Source of the DNA: Mycolicibacterium austroafricanum
GTDB lineage: Bacteria > Actinomycetota > Actinomycetes > Mycobacteriales > Mycobacteriaceae
DNA: 64,000 nucleotides
Assembly: GCF_902705885.1 (NCBI RefSeq)
Contig: NZ_CACSIP010000025.1
Location: 74-64,073 of the forward strand
Direction: 5' to 3'
A model generated the notes under the pieces. That model was not told where the DNA came from, searched no databases, and saw nothing but the letters and a program-made list of their open reading frames with translations. This document shows positions 7,042 to 15,045 of the stretch, in pieces. A program made the position numbers and the translations under genes. Each line of letters begins with the position of its first letter. Position 1 is the first letter of the stretch.

Positions 7042-7593
7042 TTAGGTCGTGCTGAGGAGTGATTGGCGTGCTCGGCACCGAGCGGCCTGGTCGAGCGCAA
7101 TGGGGGTGCCGATCTGAGTGAATGCCCATTCCCACTCGTCGACATTCCACGCATTCGCGGTTGCGTCGTCACGTCGACGCAACAGTCGAGCAGCGCGCCG
7201 CCTCGTGAGTCGTACCGGCAGGGATGCAAGTCCACGTGCCACTAGGTATCCCGTTGGGAGAACGAGGATCCAGGCCGCAGCCACCCACGCCGGCCACCCG
7301 TGGTTGCCACCCGCCACGGCCAGCGCAATCGTCATTGCTCCAACGAGGATCACTGGTCCCAGGTTGCGTACCACCCAGCGAGGGTTTCTGCTGAGCAGCA
7401 ACAGAAATGGAGCCGGTCCCACCAGGGTGAGATAGCCGGCCACGCCGAGATATCCCCAGATCCCGGGGGCGATGAGCCCTGCCATCATGCGGATTCCGGT
7501 GACCATCACATAGACGATAAGAGCCAGTCCGAACAGCACGCTCGAAGCCGTCCGCACCTTTGCCCATGCTGCTGACCGCGCGTTGGTTGCCAT
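7042..7593 (-). CDS. Membrane protein with about four TM segments, 183 aa
   Basis: Hydrophobic helices occur at about residues 15-40 (ASSVLFGLALIVYVMVTGIRM), 42-65, 75-95 (VILVGAMTIALAVAGG) and 98-120. A basic cytoplasmic tail (RLTRRRAARLLRRRDDA) follows. The tail ends near a WEWAFTQIGTPIALDQAARC stretch. The family is unknown. It lies 19 bp upstream of the EspR-like gene on the same strand. The gap 7594-7708 holds no clear feature. Confidence 0.55.
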   Translation of the reverse strand: MATNARSAAWAKVRTASSVLFGLALIVYVMVTGIRMMAGLIAPGIWGYLGVAGYLTLVGPAPFLLLLSRNPRWVVRNLGPVILVGAMTIALAVAGGNHGWPAWVAAAWILVLPTGYLVARGLASLPVRLTRRRAARLLRRRDDATANAWNVDEWEWAFTQIGTPIALDQAARCRARQSLLSTT

Positions 7594-7708
7594 GGGGACA
7601 TCCTCTCTCTGAGGTCTGACATCTACGGCTCGGCGGGTCCTGTTCGAGCCGGTAATTTCGTCAAGTGACGTTTATCCTGCAGGGGGTTGGCTTGCCGGGG
7701 ACACGGGG

Positions 7709-7984
7709 CTAGGGGCGGTAGACGTTGGCCCGGTGGTCAATTCGGTGCACCCAGATTGTCTGTGCCTCGTCGTCAATCCGGTACAGCAGGCGGTAGGGAC
7801 CCCGGCGGGCGCTGTACTGGCCGACCAGTTCTCGTCCGAGCGGCTTGCCGACGCGCCGCGGTTCGCGGGCCAGGTCTCCGAACGCGAACTCGATGACTGC
7901 GCCCACGATTCGCGGCGGAAGCTTGTCGAGGTCACGACGTGCCGTAGCGGTAAAACGTGTCGCGTAGCCATCCGGAGCGCCCAC
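7709..7984 (-). CDS. relG: RelE-family mRNA interferase toxin (RelG-like), 91 aa
   Basis: The protein reads YATRFTATARRDLDKLPPRIV, FAFGDLAREPRRVGKPLGRELVGQYSARRGPYRLLYRIDDE, HRIDHRANVYR. This matches mycobacterial RelG (Rv2866-type) through most of its length, including the basic RRGPYRLLYRI active-site strand. Such toxins cleave mRNA on the ribosome. The GTG start at 7984 lies one base after the antitoxin stop, giving tight coupling; an earlier in-frame ATG (8029) lies inside the antitoxin gene and is less likely. Confidence 0.9.
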   Translation of the reverse strand: MGAPDGYATRFTATARRDLDKLPPRIVGAVIEFAFGDLAREPRRVGKPLGRELVGQYSARRGPYRLLYRIDDEAQTIWVHRIDHRANVYRP

Positions 7985-7985
7985 G

Positions 7986-8267
7986 TCAGGGAGTCCGCCG
8001 GGGCACCTGGTAGGCCGTCCGGATCTCATCTTCGCCGAACGTGCGTCCTTCGGCGATGTCGGCCTCGGATTCGCTGACCGAGGCGACGGTGCCGGGCTGC
8101 GAGAGCCAGTGCAACGTCTCTTGCAGAGATTCCCACTCGTCGACGCCTATCAGGACCGCGGCCGGCGCACCGTTCTTGGTGATGGTGATCTGGTCATGCG
8201 TTTGGGATACCGCGTCGACGTACTCGTTGATCTTGTCTTTCAGACGTGAGATCGGCATGATCCTCAT
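7986..8267 (-). CDS. relF: RelB/Phd-family antitoxin (RelF-like), 93 aa
   Basis: MRIMPISRLKDKINEYVDAV followed by ITKNGAPAAVLIGVDEWESLQETL is the Phd/YefM DNA-binding fold seen in mycobacterial RelF. The C-terminal acidic tail (SEADIAEGRTFGEDEIR) is the toxin-neutralising part. It precedes the toxin as usual for these operons. Palindromes between this gene and the divergent gene at 8408 are candidate operators for autoregulation. Confidence 0.92.
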   Translation of the reverse strand: MRIMPISRLKDKINEYVDAVSQTHDQITITKNGAPAAVLIGVDEWESLQETLHWLSQPGTVASVSESEADIAEGRTFGEDEIRTAYQVPRRTP

Positions 8268-8337
8268 AGTCCGACCATAGGCCGTTATTTGGGCCCTTGC
8301 AAGGCCTAAATAAAGGCCGATAATTTATCTTATGTCA

Positions 8338-8378
8338 GTTAAGCGGTACTTAACACTAGTGATAAGTACCTATTGACA
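8338..8378. promoter_or_regulatory. Palindromic operator region between relF and the divergent HTH gene
   Basis: GTTAAG-5-CTTAAC (8338-8354) overlaps an imperfect 20-bp palindrome (8348-8367) centred on CACTAGTG. TTGACA at 8373-8378 is a possible plus-strand -35 for the gene at 8408. The spot is right for autoregulation of relFG or for the HTH gene. Confidence 0.45.
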
Positions 8379-8407
8379 TAGGCTCGTATCGCCCTCATGC
8401 TGAGTGA

Positions 8408-9610
8408 ATGCCCCCCAGCAGTCGCCTGGTCGACCTGATCGACTGGTACAAGAACGCTCATCCGGACGTCACGGACGCCGAGATCGCGCGACGGGTCGGC
8501 ATCACGCGAGCGAATCTGTCTCAGTGGCGCTCCAATGGTGTGCGTGGATGGCCGGCGCGGGCCACCCTCGACGCGTTGGCCGCAACGATCGGCCGGCCAT
8601 ATCGAGAGGTGCTCGAGGCGGTGTTGGCTGATAGCGGCTATGCGGATACCAGCAGGAGCTCCACGGCCGCGGCGCGGCCGCACCAGGTGGTGCTCGACGA
8701 GGCGGTGCGGGTGCTCACCGAAGCCGCGAGGCTCACCAACCAGCCGGTACGTCGAGCAGCCGATGGTTCTTGGGAACCTGACCTCGATGCCGATGGCCTC
8801 CCGATCGATTGGGCCGCGTTCGTCACCACAGCCCTTGCTGGCGCGGCCGCCAACATCGGTGGCATTGATGCGATTTTGGCGGGCCGGCCGGGCTCCTGGG
8901 AAGCCGGGGTGATTCGGGATGCCCTCAATGCCGCTGTGGGCCACGATGAATGGGATCTGTGGCGTCACCGGACCGAACCGGTCAACGTCGTCGTGCACCC
9001 CGAACGGATCCTGTACGACATGGGTGCATCGGTGTGGGAAAACGGATTTCATGCCGCCGAGACCGAGCTCTATCGCCGGGAAAACGCGATCAGACCAAGC
9101 CACACGTACAGCTATCCCGGCCACGAGCTCAGCGACGACATGCGCGCGTACTACACAGATCTGGGTGTCGAGATCATTGACGGCCCTCCCCCACCACTGC
9201 CAACGGTCGAGCAGATCGAGACAGCGATGGCGGCCGAACGAGAAAACCCCACCGAGCTCACCCCGGAGGAACAAGCCGACGAAGACGCGCTAGCAGCTAT
9301 CGGGGTGCTTAGTGACCGCCTGGAAGCCCTCCAGCGCGAAGAACGCGCTGAATACGGCCGCCAGGTCGCCCAGGCCGTCAGAGAGCGTCTCACAGCCCTC
9401 AACCTGCCCGTCCCAGTGACTGTTTCGGTCGACCTCGCCACTCCATGGCATCAGGTACCAGAAAGCCCCCTGGAGGACTGGGCCACCGGAGGGATCGACC
9501 GAGCTATCGCGGAAGCGATCGCCGAAACGCCGACACCCGACACCCTGCCCGGTACGCCGTTGGAGCGGGCAGAAGCCGCACTCCAACGCGAGCAGAACGG
9601 GAGCAATTGA
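8408..9610 (+). CDS. HTH-containing accessory protein, 400 aa
   Basis: The first 65 residues form an XRE-like helix-turn-helix (LVDLIDWYKNAHPDVTDAEIARRVGITRANLSQWRSNG, then RATLDALAATIGRPYREVLEAVL). The remainder is acidic and helical, with a charged region EERAEYGRQVAQAVRERL, and fits no family I know. It begins a run of plus-strand small genes and is coupled to the next ORF by TGATG. Mycobacterial phages and plasmids carry similar host-range or maintenance regulators. The DNA-binding role is seen from the motif; targets are unknown. Confidence 0.6.
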   Translation: MPPSSRLVDLIDWYKNAHPDVTDAEIARRVGITRANLSQWRSNGVRGWPARATLDALAATIGRPYREVLEAVLADSGYADTSRSSTAAARPHQVVLDEAVRVLTEAARLTNQPVRRAADGSWEPDLDADGLPIDWAAFVTTALAGAAANIGGIDAILAGRPGSWEAGVIRDALNAAVGHDEWDLWRHRTEPVNVVVHPERILYDMGASVWENGFHAAETELYRRENAIRPSHTYSYPGHELSDDMRAYYTDLGVEIIDGPPPPLPTVEQIETAMAAERENPTELTPEEQADEDALAAIGVLSDRLEALQREERAEYGRQVAQAVRERLTALNLPVPVTVSVDLATPWHQVPESPLEDWATGGIDRAIAEAIAETPTPDTLPGTPLERAEAALQREQNGSN

Positions 9611-9774
9611 TGACTGAATCTGATCGTGGGTCACCGCTCTTTCCGACCACTGCAGAATCTCGACCGGCACCGCGCGAAGCGCCTCATCGATCGCCGGATG
9701 GCCGATTGAAACGAGAGTTCACAGCTCTGCATGTTCATCCGACAATGAGTTTCGTCGACAGCGGTAGGAGGTAG
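9610..9774 (+). CDS. Small coupled ORF, 54 aa
   Basis: ATG 9610 overlaps the previous stop (TGATG) and the frame ends 5 bp before the next start. The peptide is hydrophilic (MTESDRGSPLFPTTAESRPA start) and probably disordered. Coupling on both sides is the only support. Confidence 0.4.
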   Translation: MTESDRGSPLFPTTAESRPAPREAPHRSPDGRLKREFTALHVHPTMSFVDSGRR

Positions 9775-9779
9775 GCGGG

Positions 9780-10256
9780 ATGGACGAGATTACCGAGCCC
9801 GAGCCGAGGTTTCGACCAACACCGGAAATCCCTGCATGGCGGCCGCCTGCGCCTCTGACGGTCGTGTTAACCGAGCCAGACGCCGCCGAACTAGCTGGTT
9901 ATCTGAGCCGTGATACAGGCTGGTGGTACTTCCAAGACCGGCAATCGATCAACGGCGTCCGCCTCGACATGAAAGCCGAGCAGGCGTGGGAAGAGGATCC
10001 CAACACCGGAACGGTTTGGGTCGGCTTGTATTTGCCCGGGTACTACCTCGCGTGTGAACTTGACCGAAAGACAGCCCGCGAGGTCGCTGCTGCCCTTACC
10101 GGTGAGTCGACAGTCGCAGTGCCGATGTCGTTCACGTGTGAGCCGTGGGACGAAGACTGGCTAGCTGAACCCGTGCGCGTGTACATCGAGGCAGAGCGAA
10201 ACGGCGATTCGCGCAACCCGGCCAGGCTTTCGTTCGGACGAGGTGGCGATGGGTAG
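9780..10256 (+). CDS. Hypothetical protein, 158 aa
   Basis: The protein has a proline-rich start (PEPRFRPTPEIPAWRPPAP), a compact aromatic domain (GYLSRDTGWWYFQDRQSINGVRLDM, VWVGLYLPGYYLACELDRKTAREVAAAL) and a basic C-terminus. A GTAGGAGG ribosome site supports ATG 9780. It overlaps the next gene by 8 bp. No known family is recognised. Confidence 0.55.
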   Translation: MDEITEPEPRFRPTPEIPAWRPPAPLTVVLTEPDAAELAGYLSRDTGWWYFQDRQSINGVRLDMKAEQAWEEDPNTGTVWVGLYLPGYYLACELDRKTAREVAAALTGESTVAVPMSFTCEPWDEDWLAEPVRVYIEAERNGDSRNPARLSFGRGGDG

Positions 10257-10458
10257 CGGGTACTGGGTTGTGAGCGTCGATCGGGACACGGGCGAGGCGA
10301 CCACATCGGAGCGGATCGACAATAAAGACAAGGCTTGGGAGGAAGCGGCCAAACTTGAACAACCGAACATCTTCACCACGGTGGTCCCCCGCCGCCACGG
10401 AGCGGCGCGACCAGCCCTAGATCACATCAATCCCCAGGACGGCTCTAACGATGACTGA
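10249..10458 (+). CDS. Hypothetical protein, 69 aa
   Basis: ATG 10249 overlaps the upstream gene end. The sequence (MGSGYWVVSVDRDTGEATTS start) looks like a small alpha/beta protein ending in a charged tail. A GTG two codons earlier is possible. It is part of the same run of overlapping small genes; function is unknown. Confidence 0.5.
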   Translation: MGSGYWVVSVDRDTGEATTSERIDNKDKAWEEAAKLEQPNIFTTVVPRRHGAARPALDHINPQDGSNDD

Positions 10459-10497
10459 TCGTCGGCGCACCGACCCAGAACAACCCGCCGCCGGCCA

Positions 10498-11077
10498 ATG
10501 CCGAACATCAAGCTGGCTTCGTCAAACAGTCAAACAGCGGCAGGCTTGGTGGAGCGTGTGAGCAAGCGCGGAATGACTCTGACAGTTGAGGTCGCGGAAT
10601 CGTTTCTGAGAGAACAGAATTACGCTGCTGCCTGCAACCTGGGCGTTGATGAGCGCAACGCTCGGCAGTACCTCGATGACGACACCCTCGACGAGCTCGC
10701 CGACGAGCTCGTGTCTAGCTTCGCCGACGAAGCGCCGGGAAGTAATCTGTTCGACCTTCCGCGGACCGCACACATCAGCGTGGCCAACCTCGGCCGGTTC
10801 ATCGCCGGCCTTGCCGAGGCCATCCAGTTCTTCGGAATCTTCCAAGAGATCGACGATGCCGATCGGCGCGCCAGAATCCACGAGATTGCCCAGCTCTTGT
10901 CGGTGGCCGGCCTGGTTCAGTCCGATCACACCAATTGGCCCTGTAGCCGCTCCCCCAGCGATGTTCGCACGGATTGCGCGGACATTGACCACCGTCGCCG
11001 ACCTCACCGACAACGACGACCTGGCCGCGGCGCTGCGACGAGACGCGATGCGAGCCCGCGCCGGATCAACCTCGTGA
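10498..11077 (+). pseudogene. Frameshifted helical protein gene
   Basis: From ATG 10498 the frame encodes a good helical protein (GMTLTVEVAESFLREQNYAA, YLDDDTLDELADELVSSFAD, ANLGRFIAGLAEAIQFFG, RIHEIAQLLSVAGLV). Coding character then switches to the +1 frame near 10915-10945, where MFARIARTLTTVADL and DDLAAALRRDAMRARAG run to a stop at 11075. The original frame instead continues as low-complexity Arg-rich sequence to 11166. This suggests a single-base indel, a sequencing error or, less likely, programmed frameshifting. No family is recognised. Confidence 0.45.
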
Positions 11078-11263
11078 GTGCGGCGGGCGAGACTCGATTC
11101 GAGCATCCCGAACAGGGGGGAACCGGATTGGTCGTGTGTGTTGGAACGCGCGTGGCCAGTCATTGAGATGTTGGCGAACGCGCTGCGGGACGGCCTGGAC
11201 ACCGCTGAGCCAAGGCCCCGCACCCGTACGCCGAATTGCCTGGCAACGAGCGTCTCACCATGA
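11078..11263 (+). CDS. Small ORF, 61 aa
   Basis: The frame starts with GTG immediately after the stop at 11075-11077 and contains a plausible helix (WSCVLERAWPVIEMLANALRDGL). It may be an independent coupled ORF or the continuation of the disrupted gene before it. The last codon overlaps an ATGA with the next tiny ORF. Confidence 0.3.
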   Translation: MRRARLDSSIPNRGEPDWSCVLERAWPVIEMLANALRDGLDTAEPRPRTRTPNCLATSVSP

Positions 11264-11361
11264 AATGCGCCGAGGTCGGGGCCGCCGACGTCGTGGCGTT
11301 GGTGCAGCCCGAACTCGAAGCGCGCAGGATCTGGCGCTACGTCACGTGGCTCTTAGCGTGA
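11260..11361 (+). CDS. Tiny coupled ORF, 33 aa
   Basis: ATG 11260 overlaps the preceding TGA (ATGA). The peptide (MKCAEVGAADVVALVQPELE start, then a WRYVTWLLA end) forms one plausible helix. It was found only by inspecting overlaps; support is weak. Confidence 0.25.
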   Translation: MKCAEVGAADVVALVQPELEARRIWRYVTWLLA

Positions 11362-11415
11362 TCGCACGGTGGGAGCCGGGGCCCGACTCCGACTCCCCCA
11401 ACCGCGCCCGTCGGC

Positions 11416-12267
11416 TTACTTTTGCTTCTTGCCTGGTCCCGCACTGCTGGGCAAATAGGCGTCGAGCGCCGCCGCGACCATCTCGCTGCGGTTGGTTTCC
11501 CGCGCGCCCGGACGCTGTTCCCGGATCTGCTTGGTCGACCAGTCTTGCAGTGTCTTCATCACCTTCAGCTCAGCCTTTGTCGGCCGAATCCGCAGCGGCA
11601 GAGGCGTTTCAGACCCCGAGTCACCCGGCGCATCACGCCACGGAAAGAGGTCACCCGGGTTGGGCCCTGGCCGACGAGCAAGTATCAGCGACGGCAGCTC
11701 GGGCGCGTGCTTACGCAGAGCATTGAGCACGACGGCAGTGTGACTGGGAGCTTTCGACCGGGCCTTGTCGAATCGCGCAACGATCGATTCCGGGATGCTC
11801 ATAACGGTCGGCGATACGATCTGCGCTTCGGGATCTCGCAGATCGATGTCGAGCACCGGGAGCTTGGCGGCCGTCGTCGATGATTCCTGACCCGACTTGT
11901 CGTTAGGGCTGGCCAGCTCTCCCCTAGGCTTCTCGTCCACGGCGGGCTCAACGGGAGCAGGCGCCGCGGGCGCGGCGGCGGCGCGCTGCGGGGTATCGGT
12001 GCTGGTGGGCGCGGCTGAGCCGGGCTCTTGCGGCTTGGTCTCCTGCTCGACCGGCGATGGCGACTGCTTGTCAGCCGCGTCGACGACCGGTTCAGGCCGC
12101 GCCGAGGCCTCCTGGACCGGCGCAGGCTCAGGATCGTCGACTTTATCGGGTACGACAGCCAGAGGCGTTGATGTCGCAGGGTGACGCGGCGGCGGCGCCT
12201 GGCGTGTGCGCCGCGTCCGTCGGTTGTTCAGTGCGTCGATTCCACTCCGTGCCATGGTCTTACTCAC
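11416..12267 (-). CDS. Presumptive centromere-binding partner of ParA, 283 aa
   Basis: A long Pro/Ala/Glu-rich disordered N-terminus (to about residue 130) is followed by a compact domain with SPTVMSIPESIVARFDKARSKAPSHTAVVLNALRKHAPELP, which looks like a ribbon-helix-helix type DNA-binding segment, and RPTKAELKVMKTLQDWSTKQIREQ with a helical end. Its GTG start overlaps the ParA stop, so it is the downstream gene of the par operon. Partner genes in type Ib-like par operons encode centromere-binding proteins; this assignment rests on context plus the RHH-like segment. An ATG at 12255 is an alternative start. Confidence 0.65.
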   Translation of the reverse strand: MSKTMARSGIDALNNRRTRRTRQAPPPRHPATSTPLAVVPDKVDDPEPAPVQEASARPEPVVDAADKQSPSPVEQETKPQEPGSAAPTSTDTPQRAAAAPAAPAPVEPAVDEKPRGELASPNDKSGQESSTTAAKLPVLDIDLRDPEAQIVSPTVMSIPESIVARFDKARSKAPSHTAVVLNALRKHAPELPSLILARRPGPNPGDLFPWRDAPGDSGSETPLPLRIRPTKAELKVMKTLQDWSTKQIREQRPGARETNRSEMVAAALDAYLPSSAGPGKKQK

Positions 12268-13150
12268 TCTCCCCTGCTGACCTGGTGATGGCCAGTTCCA
12301 CCACTGCCCTGGCGACTGCCGTCACCTCTTGTACGAATGGCCGGCTGCGGGCCGGCACCGGTTTGCGTGCAGACACAGCCATGCGGTACTGACGCTGGGC
12401 AAGCCAGGGGTACTTGCTGATCGGTGGCAGCACCGGAATGTCGTAGGTCTTGCTGATCCGTTCCAAGTGGTCGACCCGCTTTTTCGGAGCCGCAGCCACC
12501 ACGTTGGGCACGATTAACAGCGGATACGCTCGCAGTTCCTCGACCTGACCCTCCAGAGCTTCGAGTGCCCGCACTTCCAGTTCCACTGGCGTGACGATGA
12601 CATGGGCCGCCGCGACGGCGCCGTAGGTGCTGTCGCCTCCGCCCGGGTGGGTGTCGATGACAACCGGGCGCCGCCACTCGGCCGACCACTGCTCGATGTG
12701 GCGCGTAATGACTTCGTCTTCGGGTTGGTTGGCCATCCAGTCGGGGTGCGACGGAACGAGATCGGCGCGGAACTCGCCGCCCTTGAGTGGCCGTGGGGTT
12801 CGTCCGGTCTCAAACGCATCGAGCAGGGGTGCGTTGGTGCGGGTCTCGTAGCGGTAACCCCATGCGCGGGTTGCGTTGCCTCGGTCCCAGTCGAAGTCGA
12901 CAAGAACTGCGCCGAGAATCCATGCGATCTCTTTGGAGATTTCGGTCTTGCCAACGCCGCCTTTCCAGGCAGCAACGGTCACAATCAGATTGCTCAACGC
13001 CTGCCTGAGCACCGGCTCTGGCGTGCTCGACAGCAGGGAGTCCCCCCAGTCGGAGTCCTCGTCGTCGTCGCGACCAAACGGATACCTCAGGCGCTCCAGG
13101 GCGAGGTCGATCGGTGAGATCTCGGCATCAATCACGCTGGTAGTCGTCAT
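12260..13150 (-). CDS. parA: ParA-family partition ATPase, 296 aa
   Basis: The deviant Walker A KGGVGKTE (residues 63-70), the LVDFDWDRGNATRAWGY A' strand and PVVIDTHPGGGDSTYG Walker B-like region identify a ParA/MinD-superfamily ATPase. The N-terminal 55 residues are acidic with no clear HTH, as in plasmid ParAs of type Ib. ATG 13150 is chosen over an upstream in-frame start at 13222 because the extension is not protein-like. The 390 bp upstream is packed with repeats suited to a centromere. ParA uses nucleoid-bound ATP cycling to separate plasmid copies. Confidence 0.85.
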   Translation of the reverse strand: MTTTSVIDAEISPIDLALERLRYPFGRDDDEDSDWGDSLLSSTPEPVLRQALSNLIVTVAAWKGGVGKTEISKEIAWILGAVLVDFDWDRGNATRAWGYRYETRTNAPLLDAFETGRTPRPLKGGEFRADLVPSHPDWMANQPEDEVITRHIEQWSAEWRRPVVIDTHPGGGDSTYGAVAAAHVIVTPVELEVRALEALEGQVEELRAYPLLIVPNVVAAAPKKRVDHLERISKTYDIPVLPPISKYPWLAQRQYRMAVSARKPVPARSRPFVQEVTAVARAVVELAITRSAGESE

Positions 13151-13170
13151 GCTTTCCGCCACTCCCCCGC

Positions 13171-13564
13171 TCACGCGGTAGTTTCTCGGGTATGCCTCGC
13201 GGTGTTCCGCGTCATGTCCCACATACTAACTCACGCAATATCTCATTAGCTATCTCAAACGACCGCGTGTCTACTACTTCACGCGATAGTGCGCGAGATA
13301 CGCGACGCGATAACGGCGGCGTCCACGCTCCCCCTGTTGCACGTGTTATCGTACGCACTGCGCCACGCATCATCTGATCGGATATGACGCGCGGTAGGAC
13401 ATACGTCGACGTATGCGTTTCCGCACCTGCTAATCCAGCCGGCCATTCACGCGCACTCTCGCGCAATAGTTCTCACGTTGAGCGATGCGTGATGGCTCGC
13501 GTCATTCCACGTCAACTCTGACGGGAGGTTCACTCCGATGTCTTCCGGATTACGTCACGCAATA
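13171..13564. repeat. Presumptive centromere (parS-like) iteron region
   Basis: Copies or near copies of TCACGCRRTA occur at 13171-13180, 13231-13240, 13279-13288, 13305-13314 (GACGCGATAA), 13447-13456, 13459-13468 (TCGCGCAATA) and 13555-13564. A perfect 16-bp palindrome CATACGTCGACGTATG lies at 13400-13415. The block is immediately upstream of parA and has no gene. Position and repetition fit a centromere and/or par operator. The half-site CGCAATATCTCA at 13234-13245 recurs inside the 38-bp palindrome at 14638. Confidence 0.6.
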
Positions 13565-13699
13565 AGTCGCGGGGCAGGCCCCGCATTACCTTCTGGCGCA
13601 CTTCACTCGATCTCTCTCGGGCGATGGCTGTCGCATAACCGGCGAGATCGCGCACCTGACACTTCGACACACAATCCGAGCTACGAAAAGGAAGCCCTG

Positions 13700-14575
13700 A
13701 TGACTCTTGTGGACGAGCGACCCGCAGTTGCTCCGGACGTAGCGGCCGAACCGGCCCCGTCTCCACGCACGACACCCGCGGCGCCGGCGCCGGGAGAGGC
13801 CGCGCCGTCCGATAGCGGGGGAGGGGTCGACCGCGCGGCTGATAAGTTGCGAATGCTGCAGCGTGCCCGTAAGAGCGCGGTCGCGGTGACGGTGTTCATC
13901 GCGTGCGGGTCGTTCGGACTCTCGTTCTACTCCCTATGGGATATGGCGTCCCAGCTGGCGTGGCCGGGGTACATCGCGTGGCTGTGGCCACTGATCGTCG
14001 ACGGGATGATCATCGTCGCCACGATGTCCCTGGTGGCCTTCGGCGGATACACCGGTCAGAAGGCCAACGTCGTCTATTCGTGGTCCGTCCTGATCTTCGG
14101 GGCAGTGGTCAGCATGGCGGCCAACTTCGTTCATCCGTTGTTGCCACATCTGATGGGGCAGGCACAGGGGCCTGTGACAGCGGGCATGTGGCTGGGGGCC
14201 GGCATGTCCTGTATCCCTCCGATCGCACTTCTGGCGTGTTCCCATCTGCTCGCGCGGTTGTGGGCGTTCAGCCCGGAGGATGACTTCGAAAAGGGGATGG
14301 TGGCGGTTGCCGACACAGTGGTGGTGGATTCTGCCGGGGGAGTGGCGGAGCTGTCGCGCGCGGTGGCGGGGCGGATTCAGGCTGGCGGCAAGCTGACCAG
14401 CTATCCGGAGGACGAGGTCGCCGAGATGATTCGGCTGCTCTTCCAGACCGAACCACCGTTGAAGCTGCGCGAGATCGGCAGGATGGTCGATCGGCACCAT
14501 GACGTGGTGGGCAGGGTGCGCGACGAGGTGTCTTCCCTGCTCGGGGTAGGTATGGCCCCAGAGCCTGCCAGCTGA
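13700..14575 (+). CDS. DUF2637 membrane protein, 291 aa
   Basis: After an Ala/Pro-rich N-terminus (residues 1-50), four hydrophobic helices follow: KSAVAVTVFIACGSFGLSFYSLW, YIAWLWPLIVDGMIIVATMSLVAF, VVYSWSVLIFGAVVSMAANF and WLGAGMSCIPPIALLACSHLLARL. The WPLIVDGMI motif is typical of DUF2637 proteins of actinobacterial plasmids, some linked to plasmid spread. The C-terminal 90 residues look like a cytoplasmic winged-helix-like tail (LKLREIGRMVDRHHDVVGRVRDEV). ATG 13700 follows a GAAAAGGAAG ribosome site. Confidence 0.75.
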   Translation: MTLVDERPAVAPDVAAEPAPSPRTTPAAPAPGEAAPSDSGGGVDRAADKLRMLQRARKSAVAVTVFIACGSFGLSFYSLWDMASQLAWPGYIAWLWPLIVDGMIIVATMSLVAFGGYTGQKANVVYSWSVLIFGAVVSMAANFVHPLLPHLMGQAQGPVTAGMWLGAGMSCIPPIALLACSHLLARLWAFSPEDDFEKGMVAVADTVVVDSAGGVAELSRAVAGRIQAGGKLTSYPEDEVAEMIRLLFQTEPPLKLREIGRMVDRHHDVVGRVRDEVSSLLGVGMAPEPAS

Positions 14576-14637
14576 CGAAACGCCTGGCGGAGCCGTGGCG
14601 AGAGCTGGCGGGATGCCCGCCAGCTCATCACCAATGC

Positions 14638-14675
14638 TATCGCGCGCAATATCTCATGAGATATTGCGCGCGATA
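14638..14675. repeat. Perfect 38-bp palindrome
   Basis: Both halves read TATCGCGCGCAATATCTCA, with no loop. It sits 62 bp after the DUF2637 stop. It could be a terminator hairpin but has no U tract, and its half-site matches the repeats upstream of parA, so protein binding is at least as likely. The surrounding 14576-14778 holds no gene. Confidence 0.75.
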
Positions 14676-14778
14676 CCCTTGAGAGTGTGGAGCCGGGTCG
14701 CGGGGCGTTTGGAAATTCGTGGTCGACGGCTGTCGCATATCCCGGCATACGGCTTCATGACATTCCGCTTGATCGACG

Positions 14779-15045
14779 GTGGGGGTTCGCGGGACGACGG
14801 CTAATCCGACCTATCCGGTGTTGCCTGGCCTGTTCCTGATCGCAGCCGCCGCCAGTCCGCGTCTGGCGGCGGCCTTCCCGCTGGGTCGAACCACGCTGGC
14901 AGCGACTACGGCACGGCTACTGCCGATGGTGCGGCGAATCAGAGACAGGCTCTCCGGAGCTCGGAAGATCCTCGAAGGAGTTGGGCTTACCGGGGGCCGG
15001 AGGGCGATCAACAGAACGAACTCTCGGCCGCCGAGTATCAATTGA
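14779..15045 (+). CDS. Possible 88-aa hydrophobic protein
   Basis: A GTG-initiated frame with GC-rich third positions encodes one hydrophobic stretch (YPVLPGLFLIAAAASPRLAAAF) and a basic C-terminus. It ends 8 bp inside the convergent gene at 15038. An 11-bp perfect inverted repeat (14845-14855 with 14863-14873) lies within it and could instead be a terminator. Weakly supported. Confidence 0.3.
   Translation: MGVRGTTANPTYPVLPGLFLIAAAASPRLAAAFPLGRTTLAATTARLLPMVRRIRDRLSGARKILEGVGLTGGRRAINRTNSRPPSIN

Noticed and set aside
8339..9274. 311-residue minus-strand frame opposite the HTH accessory gene
   Set aside because: It overlaps the promoter region and the HTH gene and looks like a complement of coding sequence.
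12100..13564. CRISPR array
   Set aside because: The repeats near parA are 10-bp, irregularly spaced and in a partition context; no 25-40 bp repeats with regular spacers exist anywhere in the window.
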